In this document: piece by piece, positions 35,500 through 43,742 of the stretch
Layout: every line of letters starts with the position of its first letter
Numbering within the stretch: the stretch's first letter is position 1
Origin: Pseudomonas entomophila L48
GTDB taxonomy: Bacteria; Pseudomonadota; Gammaproteobacteria; Pseudomonadales; Pseudomonadaceae
Length of the DNA: 64,000 bases
Direction of reading: 5' to 3'
NCBI RefSeq assembly: GCF_000026105.1
Contig: NC_008027.1
Location: 1,938,001 to 2,002,000 of the forward strand
Translations under genes and position numbers: made by a program
Notes under the pieces: generated by a model
Seen by the model: the letters and a program-made list of their open reading frames with translations, nothing else
Database searches by the model: none
Told to the model about the DNA's origin: nothing

Positions 35500-38010
35500 T
35501 CAGCTTTCTCGCAAGACCGCCAGCGGGCTGGCATTGAGTGCCCGGCGCGTTCCGATTACACCGGCACCGCCGACCAGTATTGCGCCTGCCAGCGGCAGCA
35601 GCAGCAACCACGGGTGCGGTGCCCAGTGCAGGTCGAAAGCATAGCGATACAGTGCCCAGGTGATCAGTTCGCAGCCCAGTGCGGCCAGCACGCCACTGGC
35701 CGCCCCTAGCAGGCCGAACTCGATGCGCCGCGCCTTGACCAGCAGCGGTCGCGTAGCCCCCAGCGCACGCAGCAGCGCCCCCTGGCGAATACGCTCGTCA
35801 AGCGTTGCCTGCAGTCCGGCGAACAACACCGCCAGCCCGGCCGCCAGCACGAACAACAGCACGTACTCCACCGCCAGGGTGACCTGGGCGAGGATGCTGC
35901 GCAGTTGGGCGAGCAGGGCATCGACCTGGAGGATGGTCACTGCCGGGAAGGCGCGTGACAGGGCCACCACTTCCTGGTCATGCCCTGGCGCCAGGTAGAA
36001 GCTGGTCAGGTAGGTGGTGGGCAACCCTTGCAAGGTGCCGGGTTGGAAGATCATGTAGAAATTCGGCTGAAAACTGTCCCAGTGCACCGTGCGCAGGCTG
36101 CTGACGCGTGCCTGGCGTTGCTGGCCGCCGATATCGAAGGTCAGCAGGTCGCCCAAGTGCAGTTTGAGGCTTTGGGCCAGCTCCGCTTCCACGGAGACGC
36201 CGGGCACCTGGTCGCTGGAAGGTGCCTGTTGCCACCAGGTGCCGGCGCTCAGGGCATTGCCTGGAGGTAAATCGGCGGCCCAGGTGAGGCTGAGGTCGCG
36301 CTGGATGGCGCGCTCGCCGGTGGACTCCTTGCTCACCAACTGACGGACCGGTTGATCGTTGATGTGCGTGAGGCGCCCGGGTATCACCGGGTACAGCGGC
36401 GCGGAAGTGGCATTGATCTGTGCCAGGCGTTCGGCAAAGGGTTGGCGATCGTCGGCGAGAATGTTCAGGGCGAAATGGTTGGGGGCGTCCTTGGGCAACT
36501 GTGCCTGCCAGGTGTCGAGCAGTTCCGCGCGCAGCAAGGCGACCAGCCCCATGGCCAGCAGGATCAGGCCGAAGGCCAAGGTCTGGCCGGCGGCGGCCAG
36601 TGGGTGGCGCAGCAACTGCCCCAGCCCCAGGCGCCAGGGGAGTGGCGCGTCGGCCAGAAGGCGGCGTAGGCTGCGCAGCCCGAGCAGCAGCAGGGCGCCG
36701 AGCAGCAGGGCGGCGATCAACCCGCCACCGAGCAAGGCGAAGGTAAGCAGCAGGTCCAGGCTCAGGCGCCACATGATCAGGCCCAGGGCGAGCAGGGCGG
36801 CACCATACACCAGCCAACTGCTGGGTGGTATCGGAAGCAGGTCGCGGCGCAGTACGCGCAAAGGCGGCACCCGGCCCAGGGCGGCCAGAGGAGGCAGGGC
36901 GAATCCGGCAAGAGCTACCAGACCGGTACCGATGCCGGCCAAGGCTGGCGTGAGGCCACCGGGTGGTACCTGGCTGGGCAGCAGGCCAGCGAGCAGGCGG
37001 AACAACCCCAGCTGCGCCAGCCAGCCAAGCAGGGCGCCAGCGAGCGCCGCGACCACGCCGAGCATTGCCAGTTGCAGGCAATAGAGGCCCAAAGCCTGGT
37101 GCCGGGATAATCCGAGGCAACGCAACAACGCGCTGGCATCCAGGCGCCGCGCGGCATAGCGCGAGGCCGACAGGGCCACGGCGACACCGGCCAGCAGCAC
37201 GGCCACCAGGCTGGCCATGTTCAGGTAGCGTTCGGCCTTGCCCAGGGCGCCGCCGATCTGCCGGTTGCCATCACGGGTATCAAGCAAGCGCTGGTTGGCC
37301 GCCAAGTTGTCCTCGGTGAGCTGCCGATACTGCGCCAGGGCTTCGACATCGCCGCGCCAGAGGTCGCGGTAGCTGACCCGGCTGCCTGGCTGGACGACCC
37401 CGGTGGCGTCAAGGTCGGCGAGGTTCATCAGCACCCGTGGGGTGAGGCTGTAGAAGTTGTTGGCGCGGTCCGGCTCGTAGGTGAGCACGCGGCTCATGCG
37501 CAAGGTCTTCATGCCCACATCGATGCTGTCGCCAATCGCCAGCCCGAGGGCCGCCAGCAGGCGTGGCTCGACCCAGGCCTCGCCCGGCGCTGGCCCGCCA
37601 CCCACTGTCTCCTGCGCATAGGGTGCAGGCGCGCTGCGCAGTTGGCCGCGTAGCGGATAGGCGGGGTCGGTGGCTTTGACGCTCGACAGCTGGATGCCGC
37701 TGTCGCCACCGACCACGCTGGTGAACTCCACCACCCGCGCATGGCTCAGGCCCAGTGCGGTGCCGCTGGCAATCTGTTGTTCGCTGGGCGGGGCGCTACC
37801 CTGCAGGACAAGGTCGGCACCGAGGAACTCGCTGGCACGCAGTTGCATGGCGCCATTGAGCCGCGCGCCGAAGTAGCCGATGGCGGTGCTGGCGGCCACC
37901 GCCACGAGCAAGGCGAAGAACAGCACTCGCACTTCGCTGGCGCGAGCATCGCGCAGCAGTTGACGCAGGGCTAGTATGCACAGGCGCGGGAAAGACAGTC
38001 GGGTCATCAT
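35500..38010 (-). CDS. FtsX-like ABC transporter permease (YbbP-like)
   Basis: An 836-residue inner-membrane protein with about ten hydrophobic segments in the MacB/FtsX pattern: one near the N-terminus (VRVLFFALLVAVAASTAIGY), a large periplasmic domain, a group in the middle (VVAALAGALLGWLAQLGLF and following) and a C-terminal set (YVLLFVLAAGLAVLFAGLQA). It overlaps the ATPase gene stop by 4 bp. Such YbbA-YbbP pairs probably extract or export lipids or lipoprotein-like substrates. Their location beside tesA is conserved in proteobacteria, and the substrate is not established. Confidence 0.9.
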   Translation of the reverse strand: MMTRLSFPRLCILALRQLLRDARASEVRVLFFALLVAVAASTAIGYFGARLNGAMQLRASEFLGADLVLQGSAPPSEQQIASGTALGLSHARVVEFTSVVGGDSGIQLSSVKATDPAYPLRGQLRSAPAPYAQETVGGGPAPGEAWVEPRLLAALGLAIGDSIDVGMKTLRMSRVLTYEPDRANNFYSLTPRVLMNLADLDATGVVQPGSRVSYRDLWRGDVEALAQYRQLTEDNLAANQRLLDTRDGNRQIGGALGKAERYLNMASLVAVLLAGVAVALSASRYAARRLDASALLRCLGLSRHQALGLYCLQLAMLGVVAALAGALLGWLAQLGLFRLLAGLLPSQVPPGGLTPALAGIGTGLVALAGFALPPLAALGRVPPLRVLRRDLLPIPPSSWLVYGAALLALGLIMWRLSLDLLLTFALLGGGLIAALLLGALLLLGLRSLRRLLADAPLPWRLGLGQLLRHPLAAAGQTLAFGLILLAMGLVALLRAELLDTWQAQLPKDAPNHFALNILADDRQPFAERLAQINATSAPLYPVIPGRLTHINDQPVRQLVSKESTGERAIQRDLSLTWAADLPPGNALSAGTWWQQAPSSDQVPGVSVEAELAQSLKLHLGDLLTFDIGGQQRQARVSSLRTVHWDSFQPNFYMIFQPGTLQGLPTTYLTSFYLAPGHDQEVVALSRAFPAVTILQVDALLAQLRSILAQVTLAVEYVLLFVLAAGLAVLFAGLQATLDERIRQGALLRALGATRPLLVKARRIEFGLLGAASGVLAALGCELITWALYRYAFDLHWAPHPWLLLLPLAGAILVGGAGVIGTRRALNASPLAVLRES

Positions 38011-38690
38011 GGCTCCAAGGGGGACACCAGGCGACCGGCGTCCAGGCGGATCCGGCGCCGGCAGCGAGTGGCCAGGCGCTCGTCGTGGGTGACCAGCACC
38101 AGCGTGGTGCCCCGCTCCTGGTTCAGCTCGAACAACAGGTCGCTGATACGCTCGCCGGTGTGGCTGTCGAGGTTGCCGGTGGGCTCGTCGGCGAACAGCA
38201 CGGCCGGTTGCGCAGCGAAGGCACGGGCAATCGCCACCCGTTGCTGCTCGCCGCCGGAGAGCTGGCGTGGCGTGTGGCTCAGGCGCTTGCCCAGGCCGAC
38301 CCGCTCAAGCAGGCTACGGGCGTGTTCGCGGGCGTCACGACGGCCATCCAGCTCCAGTGGCAGCATCACGTTCTCCAGGGCATTGAGGCTGTCGAGCAGC
38401 TGGAACGACTGGAACACGAAGCCGACATGCTCGGCGCGCACCCGGGCACGCTGGTCTTCGTCCAGCGGGCCAAGGTCGTGGCCGGCCAGCACGACCTTGC
38501 CGGCGCTGGGGCGGTCGAGGCCGGCGAGCAGGCCGAGCAGTGTCGACTTGCCCGAGCCCGACGCGCCGACGATGGCCAGGCTGTCGCCCTGGGCGAGGTC
38601 GAGGGAGAGGGCGTGGAGGATGGTCAGGTCGCCTTCCGCGCTGGGGACCACTTTGCTAAGGTGCTGCGCAACGAGAATGCTGGGGCCCAT
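38007..38690 (-). CDS. ABC transporter ATP-binding protein (YbbA-like)
   Basis: A 227-residue ATPase of the MacB/LolD class. Walker A is GASGSGKSTLLGLLAGLD, the signature is LSGGEQQRVAIARAFA, Walker B is VLFADEPTGNLDSHTG and the switch is LVLVTHDERLA. It is the first gene of a two-gene operon with the permease (ATGA overlap). Its start codon is only 10 bp from the divergent tesA start, so the two promoters must lie within each other's coding sequence. The start MGPSILVAQHLSKVV gives the family length. Confidence 0.94.
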   Translation of the reverse strand: MGPSILVAQHLSKVVPSAEGDLTILHALSLDLAQGDSLAIVGASGSGKSTLLGLLAGLDRPSAGKVVLAGHDLGPLDEDQRARVRAEHVGFVFQSFQLLDSLNALENVMLPLELDGRRDAREHARSLLERVGLGKRLSHTPRQLSGGEQQRVAIARAFAAQPAVLFADEPTGNLDSHTGERISDLLFELNQERGTTLVLVTHDERLATRCRRRIRLDAGRLVSPLEP

Positions 38691-38700
38691 GGAGAATCCG

Positions 38701-39306
38701 ATGCGAATGTGGTGGTTGAGTGCCGGGCTTGCCCTGTGTTGCCTGGCCCAGGGCGCGGTGGCCGGAACCGTGCTGGTCGTCGGCGATAGTATCAGCGCCG
38801 GTTTTGGCCTGGATACCCGCGAGGGGTGGGTCGAACTGTTGCAAAAGCGCCTGAAGGACGAGGGTTTCGACGACCAGGTGGTCAATGCCTCGATCAGTGG
38901 CGACACCAGCGCGGGTGGTCGGGCGCGGCTGCCGGCGCTGCTTGTGGCGCACAAGCCGGACCTGGTGGTGCTGGAACTGGGGGGCAATGATGGCCTGCGC
39001 GGGCAGCCGCCACAGCAATTGCAACAAAATCTTGCCCTGATGATCGACCGTGCCCGCCAGGCCGGCGCCAGGGTGGTGCTGTTGGGCATGCGCCTGCCGC
39101 CCAACTACGGCGTGCGCTACACCACCGCCTTCGCCCAGGTGTATGAACAGCTGGCCAGCGACAAGCAGGTGCCGTTGGTACCGTTTTTCCTGGAAGGTGT
39201 GGGCGGGGTGCCGGCGATGATGCAGGCCGATGGTATTCACCCTGCGCCGGTTGCCCAGCAGCGCTTGCTGGAAAATGCCTGGCCGACGATAAAACCCTTG
39301 TTGTGA
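38701..39306 (+). CDS. tesA: Arylesterase / acyl-CoA thioesterase I (GDSL hydrolase)
   Basis: A 201-residue periplasmic esterase. A signal peptide (MRMWWLSAGLALCCLAQGAVA) precedes the SGNH-hydrolase core. Block I is VVGDSISAGFG with Ser30, block III is GGNDGLRG, and block V is DGIHPAPVAQ with Asp177 and His180. The enzyme hydrolyses short acyl and aryl esters and acyl-CoA or lysophospholipid. Ribosome site GGAGA overlaps the start of the divergent ABC gene. The neighbourhood (tesA with the ybbA-ybbP pair) is conserved. Confidence 0.95.
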   Translation: MRMWWLSAGLALCCLAQGAVAGTVLVVGDSISAGFGLDTREGWVELLQKRLKDEGFDDQVVNASISGDTSAGGRARLPALLVAHKPDLVVLELGGNDGLRGQPPQQLQQNLALMIDRARQAGARVVLLGMRLPPNYGVRYTTAFAQVYEQLASDKQVPLVPFFLEGVGGVPAMMQADGIHPAPVAQQRLLENAWPTIKPLL

Positions 39307-39364
39307 CGCTTTAATCGGGGGCCGCTTTCAGATACTGTTGCGCCCCCCGTTTCGAGTGCCCCCG

Positions 39365-39646
39365 ATGCCGCGCCCCGCCTGGTCCCTGTACGCTTATCAA
39401 CTGATCGAGCCCGACGAGCAGCTGGACCTGTTCGCCTGCCAGGAAGTGCGCATTCACCTGGCGGCCCGCCAGTTCGAGCTGGGCGTGCCGGTAGACCGTA
39501 CCTTGTGCGGCGGTCTGCTGCCGGCGCAGCCACGCTGGTCGGGGGTGGAGCGCTCGATCTATCGCGATGATCGCCTGTGCCTGCTGTGCAAGGCGATCCT
39601 CGATGCCCAGCGGCGCGGCATGCGCCCGGTGTGGCCGGAGCTCTGA
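39365..39646 (+). CDS. Conserved hypothetical protein, 93 residues
   Basis: A small soluble protein without signal or membrane segment (MPRPAWSLYAYQLIEPDEQL to AQRRGMRPVWPEL). It has a CLLCKAIL segment and one more Cys, but not the four Cys of a zinc ribbon. Codon use supports a real gene. Start ATG 39365 is preferred over a start 27 bp upstream. Function is not recognised. It is 58 bp after tesA in the same direction. Confidence 0.65.
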   Translation: MPRPAWSLYAYQLIEPDEQLDLFACQEVRIHLAARQFELGVPVDRTLCGGLLPAQPRWSGVERSIYRDDRLCLLCKAILDAQRRGMRPVWPEL

Positions 39647-39751
39647 GCGCCTTTCATCATCTGAAACGCTTGCAGGGCGCCTGCGCCTCCCGCTTGTTTC
39701 CGCGCGGGTGTACAATCGACCTCTTGACTGAACTTTCGAAGGATTTACCGG

Positions 39752-40729
39752 ATGTTGCCGCGCTTTCCTGCCGTCACCCGTAGCCTCTCGCTTGCCGCCT
39801 TGCTGGTAGCAGGCCCCGCTGTTGCGCTGGAACTGCCGTTGCCACCGCCCGGTGAAGACGTCGTCGGCCAGGTCCAGACCATCAAGGCCAAGTACGAAGA
39901 CACCTTCGCCGATATTGGTACCGCCAACGACCTGGGCTACCTCGAGATGATCGCCGCCAACCCGGGTGTCGACCCGTGGTTGCCGGGTGCTGGCACCGAG
40001 ATCGTCCTGCCTACCCGCTACGTTCTACCGCCTGGTCCGCGCGAAGGCGTTGTCATCAACCTCGCCGAGTATCGTCTGTACTACTACCCGAAAGGGCAGG
40101 GCGTGGTATACACCTTCCCTCTGGGTATCGGTCGTGAGGGTTGGGGCTCGCCAATCGCCAACACCAAGATCACCGCCAAGACCCCGAACCCGACCTGGAC
40201 CCCGCCAGCCTCGATCCGTGCCGAGCATGCCGCCGATGGCGATATCCTGCCTGCGGTAGTGCCGGCAGGCCCGGACAACCCGCTGGGGCCGTTCAAGTTC
40301 ACCCTGGGGGTGCCGGGCTACTTGATCCATGGTTCGAACAAGAAGTTCGGCATCGGCATGCGCACCAGCCACGGGTGCTTCCGCATGCTCAACAACAATG
40401 TGCTGGAGCTGTCGAAGATGGTGCCGGTGGGGACGCCGGTGCGAATCATCAACGAGCCCTACAAGTTCGGTATCAGTGGCGGCAAGGTCTACCTCGAGGC
40501 GCACACGCCGCTGGACGACCATGGCAACCCGTCGGTGGTCGACAAGCACACCGCCGTCATCAACGCCTTGCTCAAGCGTGAAGACCTGGCCAACAACTTG
40601 CGCATGAACTGGGACATGGTGCGTGACGTGGTGGCTGCTGAAGATGGCATGCCGGTTGAAATCGCCGTGCCGGTCGATACCGCTGCCGGAGCGCCGATCG
40701 TGTCGAGCATTCCGCCCGAACTGCAGTAA
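39752..40729 (+). CDS. L,D-transpeptidase (YkuD, ErfK/YbiS-like)
   Basis: A 325-residue periplasmic enzyme. A signal peptide (SLSLAALLVAGPAVA, cut near ALELPLP) is followed by a LysM-like segment (FADIGTANDLGYLEMIAAN and IVLPTRYVLP) and the YkuD domain, ending with the active-site motif HGSNKKFGIGMRTSHGCFRM in which Cys209 is the nucleophile and His207 its partner. Enzymes of this type cross-link meso-diaminopimelate or attach Braun-type lipoprotein to peptidoglycan. The neighbouring oprI gene, whose product ends in Lys, suggests the second role. A good terminator follows. Confidence 0.94.
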   Translation: MLPRFPAVTRSLSLAALLVAGPAVALELPLPPPGEDVVGQVQTIKAKYEDTFADIGTANDLGYLEMIAANPGVDPWLPGAGTEIVLPTRYVLPPGPREGVVINLAEYRLYYYPKGQGVVYTFPLGIGREGWGSPIANTKITAKTPNPTWTPPASIRAEHAADGDILPAVVPAGPDNPLGPFKFTLGVPGYLIHGSNKKFGIGMRTSHGCFRMLNNNVLELSKMVPVGTPVRIINEPYKFGISGGKVYLEAHTPLDDHGNPSVVDKHTAVINALLKREDLANNLRMNWDMVRDVVAAEDGMPVEIAVPVDTAAGAPIVSSIPPELQ

Positions 40730-40751
40730 GCCATTTCGTACTACTCTCGAG

Positions 40752-40779
40752 GGTCTGCCTTAGTGCAGGCCCTTTTTTG
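40752..40779 (+). terminator. Terminator of the L,D-transpeptidase gene
   Basis: GGGTCTGC (40752-40759) pairs with GCAGGCCC (40766-40773), one G-U pair, followed by six T. Confidence 0.85.
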
Positions 40780-40807
40780 ATTGTGCGGCCTGGCGTTCTT
40801 CGGGCAA

Positions 40808-40837
40808 TAAAAAAGCCGACCCACAAGTGGGTCGGCT
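40808..40837 (-). terminator. oprI terminator
   Basis: On the minus strand AGCCGACCCAC pairs with GTGGGTCGGCT (40814-40824 and 40827-40837), followed by a T-run (A-run at 40808-40814 on the plus strand). Confidence 0.85.
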
Positions 40838-40859
40838 CCATAACAATCCGTGAGGATTA

Positions 40860-41111
40860 TTACTTGCGGCTGGCTTTGTCCAGCATACGCAGAGCGCGCT
40901 CGTTGGCTTCGTCAGCGGTCTGCTGAGCCTTCTGAGCAGCTGCCAGAGCGTCATCAGCTTTGCGGTAGGCTTCGTCTGCACGAGCCTGGGCGCGAGCTGC
41001 TGCGTCTTCGGTAGCAGTCAGGCGAGCTTCGGTTTCTTTGGATACGCTGCTGCAACCGGTAGCCAGAACTGCGGCCAGAGCCAGAGCAGAGAATTTCAGA
41101 ACGTTGTTCAT
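40860..41111 (-). CDS. oprI: Major outer-membrane lipoprotein OprI (Lpp-like)
   Basis: An 83-residue precursor. The lipobox LATGC gives lipidation at Cys20, leaving a 64-residue mature helix with heptad repeats ([40 protein letters not shown]). It ends ASRK: a C-terminal Lys as used for covalent attachment to peptidoglycan. AAGGGG lies 8 bp before the ATG. TTTACT and TACTAT at about 41178-41205 (minus strand, 16-bp spacer) form a plausible promoter. A strong hairpin terminates it. It is expected to be one of the most abundant proteins of the cell. Confidence 0.97.
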   Translation of the reverse strand: MNNVLKFSALALAAVLATGCSSVSKETEARLTATEDAAARAQARADEAYRKADDALAAAQKAQQTADEANERALRMLDKASRK

Positions 41112-41612
41112 CGTGTTCCCCTTCAAGGACTTTCTATTAAATAGCCATCTCTCGGAAAAGAGAAACTGGCCGGCGTACATAGTACCCATTACTTGTAGTA
41201 AGTAAACTGACTGAGCGCAAGAACTGCAAAAAAAATGTCGCGGCGGGGCTGCGTGACGGGGTTTGTGAGCAAAGTGTGAAAATCTTGCACGGCGTTCGCA
41301 AGCGATTGTAGTACGGTAACTTTTTTGTTGAACTAACGGTGACTTTAACTGTCCGTTGGCGTCTTAGCCCTAGAACATCCGGTTGCTGTTGTCTGGCCAG
41401 GGCATGATCGGGGAGGTTGCTGTCAGCATTTTCATACGTGGTGGCTTGAGCAATCTTGCAGGCGCCGCCTACTATTTGAGGGTGCCCTGCACGGCAGAAC
41501 GATCCAGATCGTCCCGCTGTCCAACGGCCAACAGGTGGCGTAGAGGTTCCTCCGCCGGATAATCCCCATCGGTAAGGTAAGGGTCTGCCGACAAGACCTG
41601 CGAGGAGTAGTG
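41112..41612. other. 500-bp gap upstream of oprI and the acetyltransferase gene
   Basis: The oprI side is AT-rich (run of A at 41228-41236 and the oprI promoter area). A possible plus-strand promoter is TTGCAC-N18-TAGTAC near 41286-41315. An inverted pair CAGGGCA/TGCCCTG (41398-41404, 41483-41489) could close a stem. A 66-codon minus-strand frame at 41432-41632 has no ribosome site and looks spurious. I cannot assign a gene; a small RNA is possible. Confidence 0.4.
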
Positions 41613-41894
41613 ATGAGCGAGACGCTGACCATCCACCATGACCAGGCGGGTCATCAGTTCGAGACCACCGTGGACGGTCACCGGGCCTACCTGACGTATA
41701 TGGACCTGGGCAAGCAGACGCTGGATATCTATCGCACCTTCGTGCCCAATGCCTTGCGTGGCCGCGGGATCGCCGCCGCGCTGACCGAAGAGGCCCTGGC
41801 CTACGCCGAGCAGATGGGCTACACGGTGATTCCGTCCTGCTCCTACGTCGAGCGCTACATGGAGCGCCAGCAGCGCCACTCGAGCAAGGTCTGA
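41613..41894 (+). CDS. Small GNAT family N-acetyltransferase (YjdJ-type)
   Basis: A 93-residue minimal acetyltransferase. It contains the acetyl-CoA binding motif A (FVPNALRGRGIAAALTEEAL) and YVERYMERQQ at the end. Proteins of this small GNAT-like group typically act alone. GAGGAG lies 6 bp before ATG 41613; a GTG three bases earlier is an alternative. It is convergent with the DAHP synthase gene across a bidirectional terminator. Confidence 0.88.
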   Translation: MSETLTIHHDQAGHQFETTVDGHRAYLTYMDLGKQTLDIYRTFVPNALRGRGIAAALTEEALAYAEQMGYTVIPSCSYVERYMERQQRHSSKV

Positions 41895-41910
41895 TCAGGC
41901 TTCACACATG

Positions 41911-41937
41911 AAAACGCCGGGCATTGCCCGGCGTTTT
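41911..41937. terminator. Bidirectional terminator
   Basis: AAAACGCCGGGC (41911-41922) and GCCCGGCGTTTT (41926-41937), a 12-bp perfect stem with A and T runs on both sides, between two convergent genes. Confidence 0.87.
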
Positions 41938-41951
41938 CGTTTGCGTGGTGG

Positions 41952-43028
41952 TCAGCCGCGCTGGCGCTTGGGGAGCACATCCTTGAGCTTGGCGTGCATG
42001 CTGCGCAAGGTTTTCTCGGTGGCCGCCCAGTCGATGCAGGCATCGGTCACCGACACGCCGTACTGCAGCTCGTCGAGGTTCTTCGGAATGGCCTGGCAGC
42101 CCCAGTTCAGGTGGCTCTCGACCATCAGGCCGATGATCGACTGGTTGCCTTCGAGGATCTGGTTGGCGACGTTTTCCATCACCAGCGGCTGCAGGGCCGG
42201 ATCCTTGTTGGAGTTGGCGTGGCTGCAGTCGACCATGATGTTGGGCTTGATCTTGGCCTTGGCCAGGTCTTGTTCGCACAGGGCGACGCTGACCGAGTCG
42301 TAGTTGGGCTTGCCGTTGCCGCCGCGCAGCACCACGTGGCCGTAGGCGTTGCCTTTGGTCGTGACGATCGATACGCCGCCTTCCTGGTTGATGCCGAGGA
42401 AGCGGTGCGGCTTGGAGACCGATTGCAGGGCGTTGATCGCCACGGTCAGGCCGCCATCGGTACCGTTCTTGAAACCGACCGCCGACGACAGGCCCGAGGC
42501 CATTTCGCGATGGGTTTGCGATTCGGTGGTACGGGCGCCGATGGCCGACCAGCTGATCAGGTCCTGCAAGTACTGCGGGGAGATCGGGTCGAGTGCTTCG
42601 GTGGCGGTGGGCAAGCCTTTTTCGGCGAGGTCCAGCAGCAGCTGGCGGCCGATGTGCAGGCCGTCCTGGATCTTGAACGAGTCATCCAGGTACGGGTCGT
42701 TGATCAAGCCTTTCCAGCCCACGGTGGTGCGCGGCTTCTCGAAATAGACGCGCATGACCAGGTAGAGGGTGTCGGAGACTTCTTCGGCCAGCACCTTCAG
42801 GCGCTCGGCATACTCGTGGGCAGCCTTGATGTCGTGGATCGAGCAGGGACCGACCACGACGAACAGGCGATGGTCCTTGCCGTCGAGGATATTGCGCACC
42901 ACTTCGCGGCCGGCAGTCACGGTCTGCAGGGCCTTGGCGCTGAGAGGGATTTCCTTCTTGAGCTGATCAGGGGTGATCAAGGTCTCGTTGGAGGCAACGT
43001 TCAAGTCATCGATCGGTAAATCAGCCAT
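41952..43028 (-). CDS. Class I DAHP synthase (AroF/AroG type)
   Basis: A 358-residue enzyme that condenses phosphoenolpyruvate and erythrose 4-phosphate, the first step of the shikimate pathway. Recognisable blocks are VVVGPCSIHDIKAAHEYA, MRVYFEKPRTTVGWKGLIND, ATEALDPISPQYLQDLISW, GARTTESQTHREMASGLS, NIMVDCSHANSNKD and GLMVESHLNWG. The N-terminal extension (MADLPIDDLNVASNETLIT) is of the type that mediates feedback control. Whether tyrosine, phenylalanine or tryptophan inhibits it cannot be told here. Start ATG 43028 excludes a short upstream extension. Confidence 0.95.
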   Translation of the reverse strand: MADLPIDDLNVASNETLITPDQLKKEIPLSAKALQTVTAGREVVRNILDGKDHRLFVVVGPCSIHDIKAAHEYAERLKVLAEEVSDTLYLVMRVYFEKPRTTVGWKGLINDPYLDDSFKIQDGLHIGRQLLLDLAEKGLPTATEALDPISPQYLQDLISWSAIGARTTESQTHREMASGLSSAVGFKNGTDGGLTVAINALQSVSKPHRFLGINQEGGVSIVTTKGNAYGHVVLRGGNGKPNYDSVSVALCEQDLAKAKIKPNIMVDCSHANSNKDPALQPLVMENVANQILEGNQSIIGLMVESHLNWGCQAIPKNLDELQYGVSVTDACIDWAATEKTLRSMHAKLKDVLPKRQRG

Positions 43029-43195
43029 CGTGTTACTCGTCAGGTCACGGGTGCCGGCCGCCAGCAATCCCCGTGCGGCCCAGCAGCAGTTTGTTCGCAG
43101 CGGGGAGCCCCGAACCTTAACGCGTTAGCGGGGGCGCGACAATGGCCTGGGCCCGTAATCACGGGGTTTTTGCAGGCGCAGCGGGCTCAGGTGGG

Positions 43196-43621
43196 CTAGG
43201 GCGTGTGCAGGCTGGCCTCGGAAAAGGCATCGGCGTGCTGGTCGACCCACTGCGCGGCCAGGCGCTGGGTGGTGTCGCTGTCCAGCTCGCCGGGTACTTG
43301 CTGCTGGCAATAGTGGTGGATCTGGCATACCTGTTCGCTCATGCGCGCGGCGAACAGCGCCTGGCTGTCGGTGAAGGCCACCCCCACCCGATAGCCCGCG
43401 TCGAGCTTCTGGCACCAGGCGACATAGCCGGGGTAGCGTGCATCGAGCCCCAGCGAGGGCATCAGCACCTCCACTGCGGTGCCGCGCCGGTAAGCACGTG
43501 GCTGGTTGCAGGCTATGCCGCCCAGGCCTTGGGTGTAGAGGTGGCGACGAAAGAGGCTGGATGATGGACGCAGGGCCAGTTCGACAGGAATATCATCGGG
43601 ATGGGGCAGGTAGACGCACAT
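43196..43621 (-). CDS. PilZ-like domain protein (degenerate c-di-GMP motif)
   Basis: A 141-residue protein resembling PilZ domains (HLYTQGLGGIACNQPRAYRR, VEVLMPSLGLDARYPGYVAW, GYRVGVAFTD) with a C-terminal helical tail (RMSEQVCQIHHYCQQQ). The usual RxxxR and (D/N)xSxxG residues are not intact: the second motif reads TQGLGG. It may therefore not bind c-di-GMP and could act as an adaptor. Start ATG 43621 (MCVYLPHPDDIPVEL) is chosen. It is divergent from the ketopantoate reductase-like gene. Confidence 0.75.
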   Translation of the reverse strand: MCVYLPHPDDIPVELALRPSSSLFRRHLYTQGLGGIACNQPRAYRRGTAVEVLMPSLGLDARYPGYVAWCQKLDAGYRVGVAFTDSQALFAARMSEQVCQIHHYCQQQVPGELDSDTTQRLAAQWVDQHADAFSEASLHTP

Positions 43622-43742
43622 GCTCGACTCCGTGTCGATTATTTGACCTTCATTGCCCCAGTATAGTGAGGGATCGAAAAACGGCTGGTTTGCGTGTAGA
43701 AAAACCGGACAAACAACAACGGCACCCGACCAGGAGCGCAGC

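Noticed and set aside
41432..41632. 66-codon minus-strand frame upstream of oprI
   Set aside because: No ribosome site, it overlaps the start of the acetyltransferase gene, and the translation has no resemblance to known proteins.
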